The notes: a model not told the origin generated them from the sequence alone. Counted from the stretch's first letter, positions 28,824-38,572 are shown. The stretch: DNA of 64,000 nt from Adhaeribacter soli (GCF_008727925.1 NZ_VTWT01000001.1:833987-897986); one strand, 5' to 3'. Numbers and translations are program-made.

Positions 28824-29330
28824 TTAAACCCGAATGTTGCCATGCTCGCCGGGACCGGGTTTATAAGGTTCGCCGGTAACCATAGCTTTGGCCATGCCAA
28901 TAAGCTGCACTACTTTGCTCGAAGGGGAATCCCAGAACTCGGCGCTGTCGATGCTTACTTTCAGCAGCGAAATATTCGGGTCATTTTTCCCTTCCGGGAA
29001 CCAGGCCTTCAGCATGTCGTGCCAGAGCTCGTCTATTTTGGCTTTGTCGGTTACCTGGCTTGCGCGGCCGCAAACGGCAATGTACGTGCTGCTGTCCGGG
29101 TCTGCATAGCCCAGACTCACGTGCGAATCGTTTCTGATCTCGGCAATTTTATGGGAATTTTTCCCCGTGAAGAACCACAGGTTCCCGTCATCTTTCATTT
29201 CCTGGGTTTGCATGGGCCGGGTATGCAAAGATCCATCGGGATTAACGGAAGTAAGCATGGCTACTTTAATATTCTTGATCTTGTCTTTGAGCATTTTAAG
29301 CCCTTGGGTTCTGTCCTGGGTATTTTCCAT
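28824..29330 (-). CDS. Pyridoxamine 5'-phosphate oxidase-family (general stress) protein
   Basis: This 168-residue split-barrel flavin-binding protein is of the general stress protein 26 type. Typical segments are KIKNIKVAMLTSVNPDGSLHTRPMQTQEM, GNLWFFTGKNSHKIAEI, VSLGYADPDSSTYIAVCGRA and WFPEGKNDPNISLLKV. Members bind FMN, or in some cases F420 or heme, and are linked to stress; they are not true PLP-forming oxidases. It is cytosolic and monocistronic with its own terminator. Confidence 0.88.
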   Translation of the reverse strand: MENTQDRTQGLKMLKDKIKNIKVAMLTSVNPDGSLHTRPMQTQEMKDDGNLWFFTGKNSHKIAEIRNDSHVSLGYADPDSSTYIAVCGRASQVTDKAKIDELWHDMLKAWFPEGKNDPNISLLKVSIDSAEFWDSPSSKVVQLIGMAKAMVTGEPYKPGPGEHGNIRV

Positions 29331-29665
29331 AGTTTTTCGACTTTGCGTGCGCCTTCAGGCGCGTTAAGTTTTACGATTTATTGGGTACGGCAGGCTTCCG
29401 TTTTAGGTTATTGCCCCGCATTATTCCGGCTTTATTTTATTCTGAAGCTTCTTAAAAGCGTTCCGCCAATTAAACAAACAAGCATCACAAAGGTTTTGCA
29501 ACCCGCATCTGACCCGCATTTTCAGGCGTTTAAGCCCGTTTCACCGCTTCCAATTCAACCAATCCGGGCTCTTATCGTTCAGAGTAATTAGGCAGGTGGG
29601 AAAAGTAAAGCTATTTCCGCCTTCAAGCCTGTTCAATAAATTCTGTAAACCTAAAATGTAAGCGT
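29331..29665. other. Gene-free divergent spacer
   Basis: This spacer between two divergent genes holds only a small GCGCCTTCAGGCGC hairpin near 29350. I see no convincing reading frame, and no promoter that I can define exactly. Confidence 0.4.
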
Positions 29666-30247
29666 ATGAGAAACAAAAATCTACTTTACCTGCTTTTTTT
29701 CACCTTAACCGGCCAGCTGTTTTTTGCGTGTAATTCCGCCCAGCATTATCAGTTTGCCGGCAGCAGCCAGGCGTATCATTCCGAAAAAGTCAGGGCCATA
29801 GCCAACCCGGCAGAAATAAAAGAAATTTCAGCCGAAAACAAGCTGGCGGAAGCACAAGCCCAGCCGGAAAACCTGACGGCAGATGCCGGCTTAGCCGCGC
29901 CCATGGCGGCCAAACCAACGGTCGATCTGCAGGAACCTGTCGTAAAGAAAACCGCTAGCGCGGTTGCTGCAGAAACAAAAAACCTGACCATAACGAAAGC
30001 TCAGAAAAAAGAATTGAAATCGGCTTTGAAACAGCTCAAAAAGCAATCGGTTCAAAACCCGCAGGATGTAGCCAAACCGACCGTAAATATTGTAGAGCTT
30101 ATTTTTGCCATTATCCTTCCGCCGGTGGGCGTTTTACTGCACGAAGACGGCCTTAACAGCCGGTTCTGGATCTCGTTGCTCCTTACCCTGTTGTTCTTCA
30201 TTCCGGGAATGATCTATGCCATTCTGGTGGTAACCGATACTATTTAA
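29666..30247 (+). CDS. Lipoprotein-leader protein with Pmp3/YqaE membrane domain
   Basis: The 193-residue protein starts with a signal peptide ending in a lipobox (FFAC, Cys about 22). An Ala/Lys/Glu-rich linker of about 120 residues follows, then a C-terminal Pmp3/YqaE domain: VELIFAIILPPVGVLLHEDGL and LLLTLLFFIPGMIYAILVV. Pmp3 proteins are usually only about 50-60 residues, two-helix proteins tied to membrane potential and salt stress. The lipoprotein-plus-Pmp3 layout occurs in Bacteroidota. If both signals are used, the protein would be anchored at two points, with the linker in the periplasm. A strong terminator follows. Confidence 0.82.
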   Translation: MRNKNLLYLLFFTLTGQLFFACNSAQHYQFAGSSQAYHSEKVRAIANPAEIKEISAENKLAEAQAQPENLTADAGLAAPMAAKPTVDLQEPVVKKTASAVAAETKNLTITKAQKKELKSALKQLKKQSVQNPQDVAKPTVNIVELIFAIILPPVGVLLHEDGLNSRFWISLLLTLLFFIPGMIYAILVVTDTI

Positions 30248-30266
30248 CCAGGGTAATAACTCAGAT

Positions 30267-30297
30267 AAAAGCGCCGGCAAAACCGGCGCTTTTTTTT
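30267..30297 (+). terminator. Terminator after the Pmp3-like gene
   Basis: AAAAGCGCCGG pairs perfectly with CCGGCGCTTTT around a five-base loop, followed by a T-run. Confidence 0.9.
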
Positions 30298-30354
30298 GTT
30301 CCTGCAATCAATTCTACAAATACAACGTTAAAGTCATGAAACCCAACAATTGCT

Positions 30355-30939
30355 TTGAATTACCTGGCCCACGTTTTTCTTTCCGGAACCGATACCGAAT
30401 TAATGATCGGAAATTTTATTGCCGATGCCGTGCGGGGGAAACAGCTCCTGCAATTTCCGGAACGGGTGCAGGAAGGTATTTTGCTCCATCGCCAGATCGA
30501 TGCCTATACCGACCGTCACGAAGTGGTTGCTCAAACCAAAAACCGGCTCCGGCCGGAATACGGCAAATACGCGCCCGTTATTGCCGATATGTTTTACGAT
30601 CATTTTCTGGCGGCCAATTTTAAAACAATTTCCGGACAGGACCTGCAGACTTTTACCCAACAAACGTATACCGTTCTGCAGGCTAATTTTAACTTAATGC
30701 CCGAACGGGTGCAGCAATTTTTACCCCACATGATGCAGCATAACTGGCTGTTGAGCTACGCCCAGCTCCGGGGAATAAACCAGGCGCTTTCCGGCTTAAG
30801 CCGCCGTACTTCTTTTGATTCCGGCATGGAAACCGCCACTCAGGAACTTGAACGAAATTACCCGCAATATGCCGCCGACTTCGATCTGTTTTTTCCTGAG
30901 CTTCTGCATTTTACCCGGAATTGGCTGGAACAGCATTAA
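30355..30939 (+). CDS. ACP phosphodiesterase-like protein (AcpH/DUF479)
   Basis: This 194-residue protein belongs to the AcpH (DUF479) family, which removes 4'-phosphopantetheine from acyl carrier protein. Hallmarks are MNYLAHVFLSGTDTELMIGNFIADAVRG at the N-terminus, LHRQIDAYTDRHEVV and IADMFYDHFLAANF, with the His and Asp residues of the metal-dependent HD-like site. The family N-terminus falls on a TTG codon, so I call a TTG start. The nearest upstream ATG (30336) is in another frame and I see no clear ribosome binding site. Many Bacteroidota members are annotated only by family and their substrate is untested. Confidence 0.85.
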   Translation: MNYLAHVFLSGTDTELMIGNFIADAVRGKQLLQFPERVQEGILLHRQIDAYTDRHEVVAQTKNRLRPEYGKYAPVIADMFYDHFLAANFKTISGQDLQTFTQQTYTVLQANFNLMPERVQQFLPHMMQHNWLLSYAQLRGINQALSGLSRRTSFDSGMETATQELERNYPQYAADFDLFFPELLHFTRNWLEQH

Positions 30940-31217
30940 AAGATTTCTTTGCTACTTCTCCGGACTTTTCACTCACCAAATAATTGCATTCCCTTTTTCG
31001 TGGTGAAGGAATCTAGCCAGGAGAAGCCCTTTTTATTTAATTTAAACAATATTCTTTATTAGTTAAATTATATTATACACCAAAAATAAACAACTTTAAA
31101 AGAGTCAAAACTTATAAGGAAGTATCATTACAGGTGTATTTCCAATTTCTTCCTAAGGTAATAAGATTTGAAATTTCCTGTTTTGTGGATTTTTCAACTT
31201 AAGCTTTTTCGGGAAGT

Positions 31218-34200
31218 ATGAAAAAATTTACCTCTTTCCTTTTTGTGGCCTTACTATTCTCTTTCAGATTATTTGGCCAGTTTTCTTCCGTCCTGCAGCT
31301 GAACCCGGTTCCCATAATAAGTTATACTGCCGATAAACCCCAGTCTAAAACCTGGTTTCTGGACGGAAAACACTGGACCGTATTGGGTACCAGTGCCGGT
31401 GCATATATCTGCCGGCTGGATGGCACCACCTGGACCAAGGTGTTGAGGCTGCATTCCAGTGGCTACGGCCGGGCCGATTGCAAGGTAGTCGGGAACGTGG
31501 TGCACGTACTCATTTTCAAGAAAGACATTTCCAGGCTGGTTTCTGCCGAATATGTGGCTTCCACCAAATCGTATAAATTGTGGACGGAACGCCCCAACAC
31601 CGTTGACCTGCCTTTAGACGATGGCATTGAAACCGCCACCATCGATATCGATACGCACGGGCGCATGTGGCTGGCTTCCGATGGCGTTACGACTGTGAAT
31701 ATCCGGTGGAGCGATTTTCCATATGCCGTCTGGAGCCCGCCCACTACCATTGCCACCGGCATTACCGACGACGATATAGGGGAAGTGGTAGCCATGCCAT
31801 CGTTGGGTAAAATCGGGGTTTTCTGGTCGAACCAGGCTACCAAACGCTTTGGCTTCCGGACCCATCAGGACGGCGACAACCCAACTAACTGGACCGTAGA
31901 CGAAGTGCCGGCCTCCCAATCTGCCTTAAACGTTGGGCATGGTTTTGCAGACGACCACATGAATATTAAAACCGGCAGCGATGGCACCTTGTATTGTGCC
32001 GTTAAAACCAGTTACGACAAACCCGGTTACCCTAAACTGGTGCTTTTAGTTCGCCGGCCCGGCGGCACCTGGGACAACCTGTATACCGTTTCGGAAACGG
32101 GAACCCGGGCCATTGCCCTGCTAAACGAAACAATTGGTAAAATTAAGGTTGTTTATACTTCCGTTGAAAGGGGCGGCGATATTCTTTACCGCGAATCCAG
32201 CCTGGCTAACATTGCCTTCGGTCCGCCATATACCTTAATACCGGGCCGCTACGACAATGTAACCAGCATGAAGCAAAACTATGATCAGGAAATTTCGATC
32301 CTGGCTTGCGACAGCTTAAATGCCGTGGGCGTAGTTGGTTTCGATTCTCCGGCAGTACCGGTTGCACCAACGCTGCTCTCGCCAACCCAGGCCGCTACCG
32401 GCATTCCTGATTCCGCTTTTTTTAGCTGGAATCCTTCGGTTGGAGCCTTGGCTTATACCCTGGAAATTTCTGATTCGGCTAATTTCGCAACCAGCATTTA
32501 TTCCGGGAATAATCTTAATCCAACTTCCGTATGGGTTACCGGGCTGAAAAGAAATAATTTGTATTACTGGCGGGTGAAGGCGGTAAACAATACCGGCAGC
32601 AGTAACTGGAGTCCGGCGTGGTTCTTTACAACTTTGCCGAATAAGCCGGCTGCTCCAGCCCTGGTTGCCCCGCCAGACGGTGCCACTACCCTGAATGTAC
32701 CCTTAAAAACCACCTGGACTGTTGTTCCCGGAGCCACGGCCTACGAGCTTCAGGTTTCCGAAAAGCCGGACTTTTCCTCCTTAATCTTTCAGCAGGCCGG
32801 ATTAACTTCCGATTCCGCTTTGCTGCAGCATTTAATTAGCAATACGGTTTATTACTGGCGGGTCAGAGCCTCGAACGATGGCGGAGCAAGCGCCTGGTCA
32901 CTGGTCTGGCATTTCAAAACAAAATCCATGGTTCCGGCAAGCCCTGTGCAGGTTGCACCGGTTCAGGCGGCCATTGGCGTACCGAATCCGGCGGTGTTAA
33001 CCTGGAGGCATACCACCGGAGCTAGTTTCTATGATCTGGAATTGTCGGATGCAGCAGATTTTTCCCACCAGGTTTTTACCATGAAATACTACCCGGATAC
33101 CACCATTCAGGTACCCGGCCTAAAGCCAGATACCGAATTTTTCTGGCGGGTGCGTGCCTTGAACAACGAAGGAGTTGGAAACTGGAGCAGTGTCTGGAAT
33201 TTTAAGACCCTGCCGCTGCTGCCGGAAATGCCAAACCTAATCGCACCCGCCGATAATGCCCTAAACCTGGCCGTTCCAGTAACGCTGCACTGGCAACCCC
33301 TTCCGGATGCAGACACTTACCACTTCCAAGTTTCAACCCAGCCCGATTTCGGAACTTTAACTTACGATTCAGCCAACCAGATAACTGATTCTGTGAGACT
33401 GCAAAACTTAGATAGCAATACCCGGTACCATTGGCGGGTAAAAGCAACTAACCTGGCCGGCAGCAGCAACTGGTCAGCGACTCGAACTTTTACCACCCAA
33501 CTGCTTCCACCGGCCACCCCAAACCTGCTGTTGCCAGCTCAGGGTGCCACCGGCTTGCAGGACCCGGTCACCCTTTCCTGGAGTGCTGTTCCAAATGCCG
33601 GTACTTACACGCTGGAAGTTTCGGAGTTGGCAGATTTTTCGACTGTGGTTTTTACCCGTATAAATCTAAACCAGATTTCCGAACAGGTAGCTGGTTTAAA
33701 ATCTAAAACGCTATACTATTGGCGGCTAAAAGCCGAAAATTCGGCCGGAAGCAGTAACTGGAGTATTGCCTGGAATTTTACCACCATGCCGCTTATTCCC
33801 GCCGCGCCTACGCTTGTTTCTCCAACCGATGCAGCTACCGGGGTTCCTGTTACGGTTACAACAACCTGGAATGCGGTGCCGGGTGCCGACAATTACGAAC
33901 TGCAGGTTTCCGCCGCACCAGATTTTTCCTCGTTGATTTCAGATTTAACGGGTCTGGCTGCCACGAATGCTATGGTATCGGGGTTAAGCAACAGCTCGCG
34001 CTATTACTGGCGGGTAAGGGCGGTAAATATTGCCGGCAACAGCCTTTGGTCCGACATCCGCAGCTTTACCACCCTTCCAGCCCTGCCACAGGTTCCTGTT
34101 TTGGTTTCGCCGGTAAACGGTTACTCAAAAGCAGCTCCATTCTTAACCATCACCTGGCAGCCTTCCACTGGAGCAGACATGTATCAGGTACAGGTTTCCA

Positions 34201-35048
34201 ACCGATCCGATTTTGCCACCTTAATATTTAACCAGACCAACCTGCTGGCTACCAGTATAGAAGTGCAGGGCCTGACCGATAAAGCAACCTATTACTGGCG
34301 GGTTCGGGCTAGCAATACTGCCGGCAGCAGCAACTGGTCCGGAACCTGGAGTTTTATGGTTAACCTGCCGGAACCGAAGCTCAATTCACCGGCCGATGGC
34401 GCTACCAAAGTAAGTTTAACGCCTACCTTGAGCTGGAAAAATGCACCGGGAGCTACGGCTTACGAAGTACAGCTTTCTGTAAGAGCCGATTTCCAGACTA
34501 TAGCCTTTTCTAAAAGCAACATAAGCGCGACCAGCACAAATATTACCGGGCTGAATGCCAATACCGTTTACTATTGGCGGGTAAGGTCTGCTAACGTTTC
34601 CGGCTATAGTCATTGGTCCCTGAGCCGAAAATTTACTACCGGAGGTACAAGCCTTACAGCCCGGCAGGCGCAGGAAAACTCTGCTGACTCAACCATGCTG
34701 GAGTGCAATAGCCCAGCTTTAATTCGGACCGGATCCGATCAGACAGTACACGTTCAAAATTCAGCCTGGCCGGGAATTCAGGATCTTGCGCAAAACCTGA
34801 TCGCATTTCCAAATCCGTTTACAAACCATACCACGTTTCAGTTTAAAATTCCTGAAAACGGATTTTACCGGGTTATCTTATACGATAATTTAGGCAAAAG
34901 AATTTCCGTACTTAAAGAAGGACAAGCCAGTGCCGGAGAAACTTACCACGTAGAAATTGATGGCCAATTATTGAAATCTGGTTTGTTTGTGGTCCGGCTC
35001 GAAACCGAAAAATCGGTGAATGCCCTGCACCTGATTCACAAAAAATAA
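31218..35048 (+). CDS. Giant secreted protein with eight FN3-like repeats and type IX sorting domain
   Basis: This 1276-residue protein has a signal peptide (about residues 1-20, ending FRLFGQ). An N-terminal domain of about 350 residues looks like a BNR/propeller fold. Eight tandem fibronectin type III-like repeats of about 95 residues run from about 376 to 1140. Each repeat ends in a version of YYWRVRAxNxxGSSNWS..FTT. The last 80 residues form a type IX secretion sorting domain (IAFPNPFTNHTTFQF, then SGLFVVRLE). It should be carried across the outer membrane and held on the surface or released. Adhesion or polysaccharide binding is plausible; no catalytic site was identified. It is monocistronic with a terminator. 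Confidence 0.88.
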   Translation: MKKFTSFLFVALLFSFRLFGQFSSVLQLNPVPIISYTADKPQSKTWFLDGKHWTVLGTSAGAYICRLDGTTWTKVLRLHSSGYGRADCKVVGNVVHVLIFKKDISRLVSAEYVASTKSYKLWTERPNTVDLPLDDGIETATIDIDTHGRMWLASDGVTTVNIRWSDFPYAVWSPPTTIATGITDDDIGEVVAMPSLGKIGVFWSNQATKRFGFRTHQDGDNPTNWTVDEVPASQSALNVGHGFADDHMNIKTGSDGTLYCAVKTSYDKPGYPKLVLLVRRPGGTWDNLYTVSETGTRAIALLNETIGKIKVVYTSVERGGDILYRESSLANIAFGPPYTLIPGRYDNVTSMKQNYDQEISILACDSLNAVGVVGFDSPAVPVAPTLLSPTQAATGIPDSAFFSWNPSVGALAYTLEISDSANFATSIYSGNNLNPTSVWVTGLKRNNLYYWRVKAVNNTGSSNWSPAWFFTTLPNKPAAPALVAPPDGATTLNVPLKTTWTVVPGATAYELQVSEKPDFSSLIFQQAGLTSDSALLQHLISNTVYYWRVRASNDGGASAWSLVWHFKTKSMVPASPVQVAPVQAAIGVPNPAVLTWRHTTGASFYDLELSDAADFSHQVFTMKYYPDTTIQVPGLKPDTEFFWRVRALNNEGVGNWSSVWNFKTLPLLPEMPNLIAPADNALNLAVPVTLHWQPLPDADTYHFQVSTQPDFGTLTYDSANQITDSVRLQNLDSNTRYHWRVKATNLAGSSNWSATRTFTTQLLPPATPNLLLPAQGATGLQDPVTLSWSAVPNAGTYTLEVSELADFSTVVFTRINLNQISEQVAGLKSKTLYYWRLKAENSAGSSNWSIAWNFTTMPLIPAAPTLVSPTDAATGVPVTVTTTWNAVPGADNYELQVSAAPDFSSLISDLTGLAATNAMVSGLSNSSRYYWRVRAVNIAGNSLWSDIRSFTTLPALPQVPVLVSPVNGYSKAAPFLTITWQPSTGADMYQVQVSNRSDFATLIFNQTNLLATSIEVQGLTDKATYYWRVRASNTAGSSNWSGTWSFMVNLPEPKLNSPADGATKVSLTPTLSWKNAPGATAYEVQLSVRADFQTIAFSKSNISATSTNITGLNANTVYYWRVRSANVSGYSHWSLSRKFTTGGTSLTARQAQENSADSTMLECNSPALIRTGSDQTVHVQNSAWPGIQDLAQNLIAFPNPFTNHTTFQFKIPENGFYRVILYDNLGKRISVLKEGQASAGETYHVEIDGQLLKSGLFVVRLETEKSVNALHLIHKK

Positions 35049-35060
35049 AATGCTAATAGA

Positions 35061-35113
35061 AAAAACTTCAGCAGCTTTAAAACGCATTTTATTTTAAACT
35101 GCTGAAGTTTTTC
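35061..35113 (+). terminator. Terminator after the FN3 protein gene
   Basis: AAAAACTTCAGCAG pairs with CTGCTGAAGTTTTT over a 25-base loop whose own TTTAAAA and TTTTAAA ends can pair further. It is followed by a T-rich tract. Confidence 0.8.
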
Positions 35114-35330
35114 CTTTCGTTTAACCCATTAATATTATGCTCCACGAGCTCCGGTTGCGTAGGAATTCTATAGGCTAAAATCCTGTAAATCCTTGAATCC
35201 TAAAAATCGTGTTCCAGACAAAAATTCCTGATACTATTGTCCTTTTCCTTCGTATTGCATGAACCCGAAGAATTAATTTTTTTTGCAGCTTAAAATTACT
35301 GGTTGTACCTCAATTTCTATAATCAAACAA

Positions 35331-36086
35331 ATGCTTGCTCAAAACCCCAACGTTTCTTTCGATATTATTGGTGATGTACACGGCTGTTACCCGGAATTGC
35401 TGGAACTGCTGGCTGTGCTCGGCTATAAAATATCAGTGCCGCCGAAAGGGGAGATCGGGATCCAGGCGCCGGAAGGCCGCAAACTGGTCTTTGTAGGAGA
35501 TCTGGTCGACCGGGGGCCTGATTCGCCTGCGGTATTGCGCCTGGTTATGCAGGTAATTGCCCGAAAATCCGGCTATTGCGTAATTGGTAACCACGACGAC
35601 AAACTGATGCGCAAACTCATGGGCCGGAACGTGAACATCAACCACGGCCTTGATGTAACCCTGGAGCAACTGGAAAAGGAACCTCCTCATTTTCCCATGC
35701 AGGTGCGCCGCTTTTTCGAAACCATGCCGTATTACCTTTCCCTCGACAATAAAAACCTGTTGGTAGCCCATGCGGGCTTGCCGGAAAAATACCACGGCCA
35801 GATCAGTAAAAAAGTGCGCGATCTGTGCCTGTTCGGCCTCACCACCGGCAAGCTCGACGAAGCCGGTTTACCCGTTCGCCTGAACTGGGCCAAAGATTAT
35901 GCAGGAAGCCCCCTGGTAGTTTACGGCCACACGCCGGTGCGTGAACCCAATTGGCAGAACAATACCGTGAACATCGATACCGGTTGCGTTTTCGGCGGTA
36001 AACTTACGGCCTTGCGCTACCCGGAACGGGAAACCGTATCGGTTCAGGCCCAAAAAACCTACGCCGAACCCAGAAGGCCTTTCTGA
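35331..36086 (+). CDS. Calcineurin-like metallophosphoesterase
   Basis: This protein of about 251 residues is of the PPP/PrpE-type phosphoesterase family, which includes diadenosine tetraphosphatase and the phosphatase part of PNKP. The five metal and catalytic blocks are all present: DIIGDVHGCYPELLELL, VFVGDLVDRGPDSPAV, CVIGNHDDKLMRKL, LLVAHAGLPEKYHG and VVYGHTPVREP. I chose the ATG giving MLAQNPNVSFDIIGDVHG; the longer frame would start at TTG and adds 16 unrelated residues. The substrate (nucleotide, RNA end or phosphoprotein) is not decidable. Confidence 0.88.
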   Translation: MLAQNPNVSFDIIGDVHGCYPELLELLAVLGYKISVPPKGEIGIQAPEGRKLVFVGDLVDRGPDSPAVLRLVMQVIARKSGYCVIGNHDDKLMRKLMGRNVNINHGLDVTLEQLEKEPPHFPMQVRRFFETMPYYLSLDNKNLLVAHAGLPEKYHGQISKKVRDLCLFGLTTGKLDEAGLPVRLNWAKDYAGSPLVVYGHTPVREPNWQNNTVNIDTGCVFGGKLTALRYPERETVSVQAQKTYAEPRRPF

Positions 36087-36161
36087 TATTATTTCTGAAA
36101 ATCTGAATTCCCGTTTCCTGGATATGGGATCAGCTTCAATACAGCCAGTAAAATTCTCAAA

Positions 36162-36476
36162 TCAAGCCTGCAATGAGCCGCCCATTTCCACCTGCGTTTC
36201 TTTTAAGGATTCGGAAACCGGCAGCGGCCTGACCGGAACCGGCAAAACCCCGATTAGTCTTAGCAGCAATAAGATCAGCCCCAGCACGATAAATGCCGTT
36301 GCCACAAAACGCTTTACCGGTTTCCGGGCCGAAATCGGCAAAGCCATTACCAGAATGGAAAGGGCAAAACAGATCCAGATAAAAGCTTCTACATAATCCT
36401 GATGCTGGATAACCGCCAGGGCGGCAACGGCCAGAAAGACTAAAACGGCCAGGTAGCGGATGAGGGGGTTGTTCAT
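36162..36476 (-). CDS. Small membrane protein of unknown function
   Basis: This 104-residue protein has three predicted membrane helices (about residues 7-23, 28-48 and 57-79), basic loop RKPVKR between the second and third, and a polar C-terminal tail. I know no family for it. It resembles the many short DUF-type inner-membrane proteins of Bacteroidota. The antisense frame in the same place is longer on paper but has no family sense. Confidence 0.6.
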   Translation of the reverse strand: MNNPLIRYLAVLVFLAVAALAVIQHQDYVEAFIWICFALSILVMALPISARKPVKRFVATAFIVLGLILLLLRLIGVLPVPVRPLPVSESLKETQVEMGGSLQA

Positions 36477-36620
36477 AATAGATTCCTTTAAAGCAGTATC
36501 CTTCTGGATCAGAAATTAAGCAAAATGTGTTAACAGAAAACTTTAATCTTTCGCTGCCATTTGCTTTCCGTTGTTGGGAAAAATTGTAGTTTCGGGCTGC
36601 AATTAAATTTAAGACTCAAA

Positions 36621-37628
36621 ATGAAACTACTGAAAAAACTTGGCCTTGGTTTTCTGGGCCTCCTCACGCTGCTGATTGCGGTAAGTTTCCTGTTGCCCGG
36701 CAAAGTGCGCGTAGAGCGTTCGCTGGTAATGAAAGCCAGCGCCGCCACCACTTTCGAACAGGTAAACACCCTGAAAAACTGGGAAAAATGGTCGCCGTGG
36801 CACCAGATGGACCCGAATATGAAAATTACTTACGAAGGCCCGGAAGCCGGTACCGGTGCGAAATACAGCTGGGTAGGCGAGGAGATGGGCACCGGCTCGC
36901 TTACCATTGCCGGAAGTCAGCCCCACCAGGCAATTAAAACAGCCCTTAACTTTGGCAACATGGGTACTTCCTTTGCCGAATACAAGTTTGAAACGGTAGG
37001 CGAAGGCACCAAAGTAACCTGGGCCATGGAATCGGATACGAAAGATATGCCCTGGCAATGGTACGTTCCATCCAAATACATGAACCTGTTTATGGAAGAT
37101 ATGCTGGCGGCCGATTTCGACAAAGGCCTGGCGAATCTGAAGGAAGTGGTGGAGAAACTGCCGGTTGCGCCAGCCTATAAAGTAGAAGAAAAAAATATTC
37201 CGGCTACGCACGTGCTAACTATAAAAGCAACCTGCAGCCAGAACGATTTATCCCAAAAACTGGGAGAGCTTTACAGCGAAATAGCGGCATACATGCAGAA
37301 AAACAAACTGGATTTTGCCGGCCAGCCTTTTGCCATTTACCATAAATACGACCCGGCCGCCATCGAACTTGAAGCCGGCATTCCGGTAAACAAACCCGGT
37401 AATTCAGCCGGCCGTATTCAGGCCCGCGAAAGAAAAGCCGGACCGGTAGCCATGATCGCGCATTACGGCAAATACGAAGATTCGTACAACGCCCACATGC
37501 ACATGGATTCCTGGCTTACCCAAAACAAGAAAACGGCTATTGGCGCTCCCTGGGAAGTTTACGTAACCGACCCGGCAAAAGAAAAAGACCCTGAAAAATG
37601 GCTGACGGAAGTTTATTATCCGCTTTAG
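36621..37628 (+). CDS. Membrane-anchored SRPBCC and GyrI-like (effector-binding) two-domain protein
   Basis: The 335-residue protein starts with a membrane anchor (LGFLGLLTLLIAVSFLLPG), followed by an SRPBCC/polyketide-cyclase-type domain (RVERSLVMKASAATTFEQVNTLKNWEKWSPWHQMDP). A GyrI-like small-molecule-binding domain follows from about residue 180 (ATHVLTIKATCSQNDLSQKLGELYSEIAAYM ... WEVYVTDP). The start is the ATG directly before the hydrophobic anchor, 60 bases into the longest frame. Both domains bind small ligands, so a sensor or scavenger role is possible; the ligand is unknown. Confidence 0.83.
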   Translation: MKLLKKLGLGFLGLLTLLIAVSFLLPGKVRVERSLVMKASAATTFEQVNTLKNWEKWSPWHQMDPNMKITYEGPEAGTGAKYSWVGEEMGTGSLTIAGSQPHQAIKTALNFGNMGTSFAEYKFETVGEGTKVTWAMESDTKDMPWQWYVPSKYMNLFMEDMLAADFDKGLANLKEVVEKLPVAPAYKVEEKNIPATHVLTIKATCSQNDLSQKLGELYSEIAAYMQKNKLDFAGQPFAIYHKYDPAAIELEAGIPVNKPGNSAGRIQARERKAGPVAMIAHYGKYEDSYNAHMHMDSWLTQNKKTAIGAPWEVYVTDPAKEKDPEKWLTEVYYPL

Positions 37629-37653
37629 AATTGCATTACATCGAATTACCAGG

Positions 37654-37684
37654 AACCCCGCGCCAAAAGGCCGGGGTTTTCTTT
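37654..37684 (+). terminator. Terminator after the SRPBCC gene
   Basis: AACCCC and GGGGTT arms with a second short CC/GG pairing form a hairpin that is followed by a T-run. Confidence 0.8.
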
Positions 37685-37769
37685 TAGCCAACCGCGAAGC
37701 GAAAATAGTATCAACCTTTTCGTAAAACAGAAGTTAAATAATTGAGATTAAATCAGAAAGGCTATTGAA

Positions 37770-38453
37770 ATGACGAAAAAAACCAACCCATTCTACTGGC
37801 TTATATGGCTGCTTTTGCTACCCTTTTGGGCGCAGGCCCAGGTACCGGTGCAAGACCAACCCGTTAAGCGGATGGATCAGGAAAAGCCCGAGGGCGATAT
37901 TGCCGGAAAGATCGATATTGCAACCTTTGCCGGCGGCTGTTTCTGGTGTACCGAAGCTTATTTTGAAAGGCTGAAAGGCGTTTTGCGGGTAGTTTCCGGT
38001 TATGCCGGCGGCACCGAGAAAAACCCGACCTACCAGGCGGTAAGTTCCGGCAAAACCGGTCATGCCGAAAGCGTGCAGATCACTTACGATTCCATGCAGA
38101 TTTCTTACCCGGACCTGCTAAAGGTTTTCTTTGCCACCCACGACCCAACTTCGCTTAACCGGCAGGGGCCTGATGTTGGCCGGCAGTACCGCTCCATTGT
38201 TTTTTACCATAACCCGCAACAGAAAAAGGAAATTGAAGCTTACCTGGCCCAGCTCCAGAAAAGCGGAAAATATAAAAACAAGATCGTAACCGAAGTGCAG
38301 CCCTATAAACAATTCTGGCCCGCCGAAACCTATCATCAGAATTATTACGCCCGCCACCCAAACGATCCCTATGTAGTGTCCGTAGCCAAGCCCAAGGTCC
38401 GGAAATTTGAAAAGGAATTCAGCAAGTGGCTGAAGAAGACCGGCAGCAAATAA
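37770..38453 (+). CDS. msrA: Peptide methionine-(S)-sulfoxide reductase, exported
   Basis: MsrA repairs oxidised methionine. The catalytic Cys57 is in FAGGCFWCTEAYFERLKGV, the family signature, and GKTGHAESVQITYD and HDPTSLNRQGPDVGRQYRSIVFY follow as expected. The first 24 residues (WLIWLLLLPFWAQAQ) form a signal peptide, so repair takes place in the periplasm. It is not fused to MsrB; a separate MsrB is not in the window. The gene precedes the holin-like gene by about 120 bases. Confidence 0.95.
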   Translation: MTKKTNPFYWLIWLLLLPFWAQAQVPVQDQPVKRMDQEKPEGDIAGKIDIATFAGGCFWCTEAYFERLKGVLRVVSGYAGGTEKNPTYQAVSSGKTGHAESVQITYDSMQISYPDLLKVFFATHDPTSLNRQGPDVGRQYRSIVFYHNPQQKKEIEAYLAQLQKSGKYKNKIVTEVQPYKQFWPAETYHQNYYARHPNDPYVVSVAKPKVRKFEKEFSKWLKKTGSK

Positions 38454-38572
38454 ACCCTGATCTGTTTTATTATTCAAATCTGAACCCTGCTCGTTGGTAA
38501 GGTTTGAAATCAAAACTGCATGTTATCCGTAAGCAGTACCAAACCATTCTTAAACCAAACCATAATAAAACT

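Noticed and set aside
36124..36396. A 90-codon plus-strand frame antisense to the small membrane protein
   Set aside because: The minus-strand frame has clear membrane helices with positive-inside loops; this one has neither helices nor a family.
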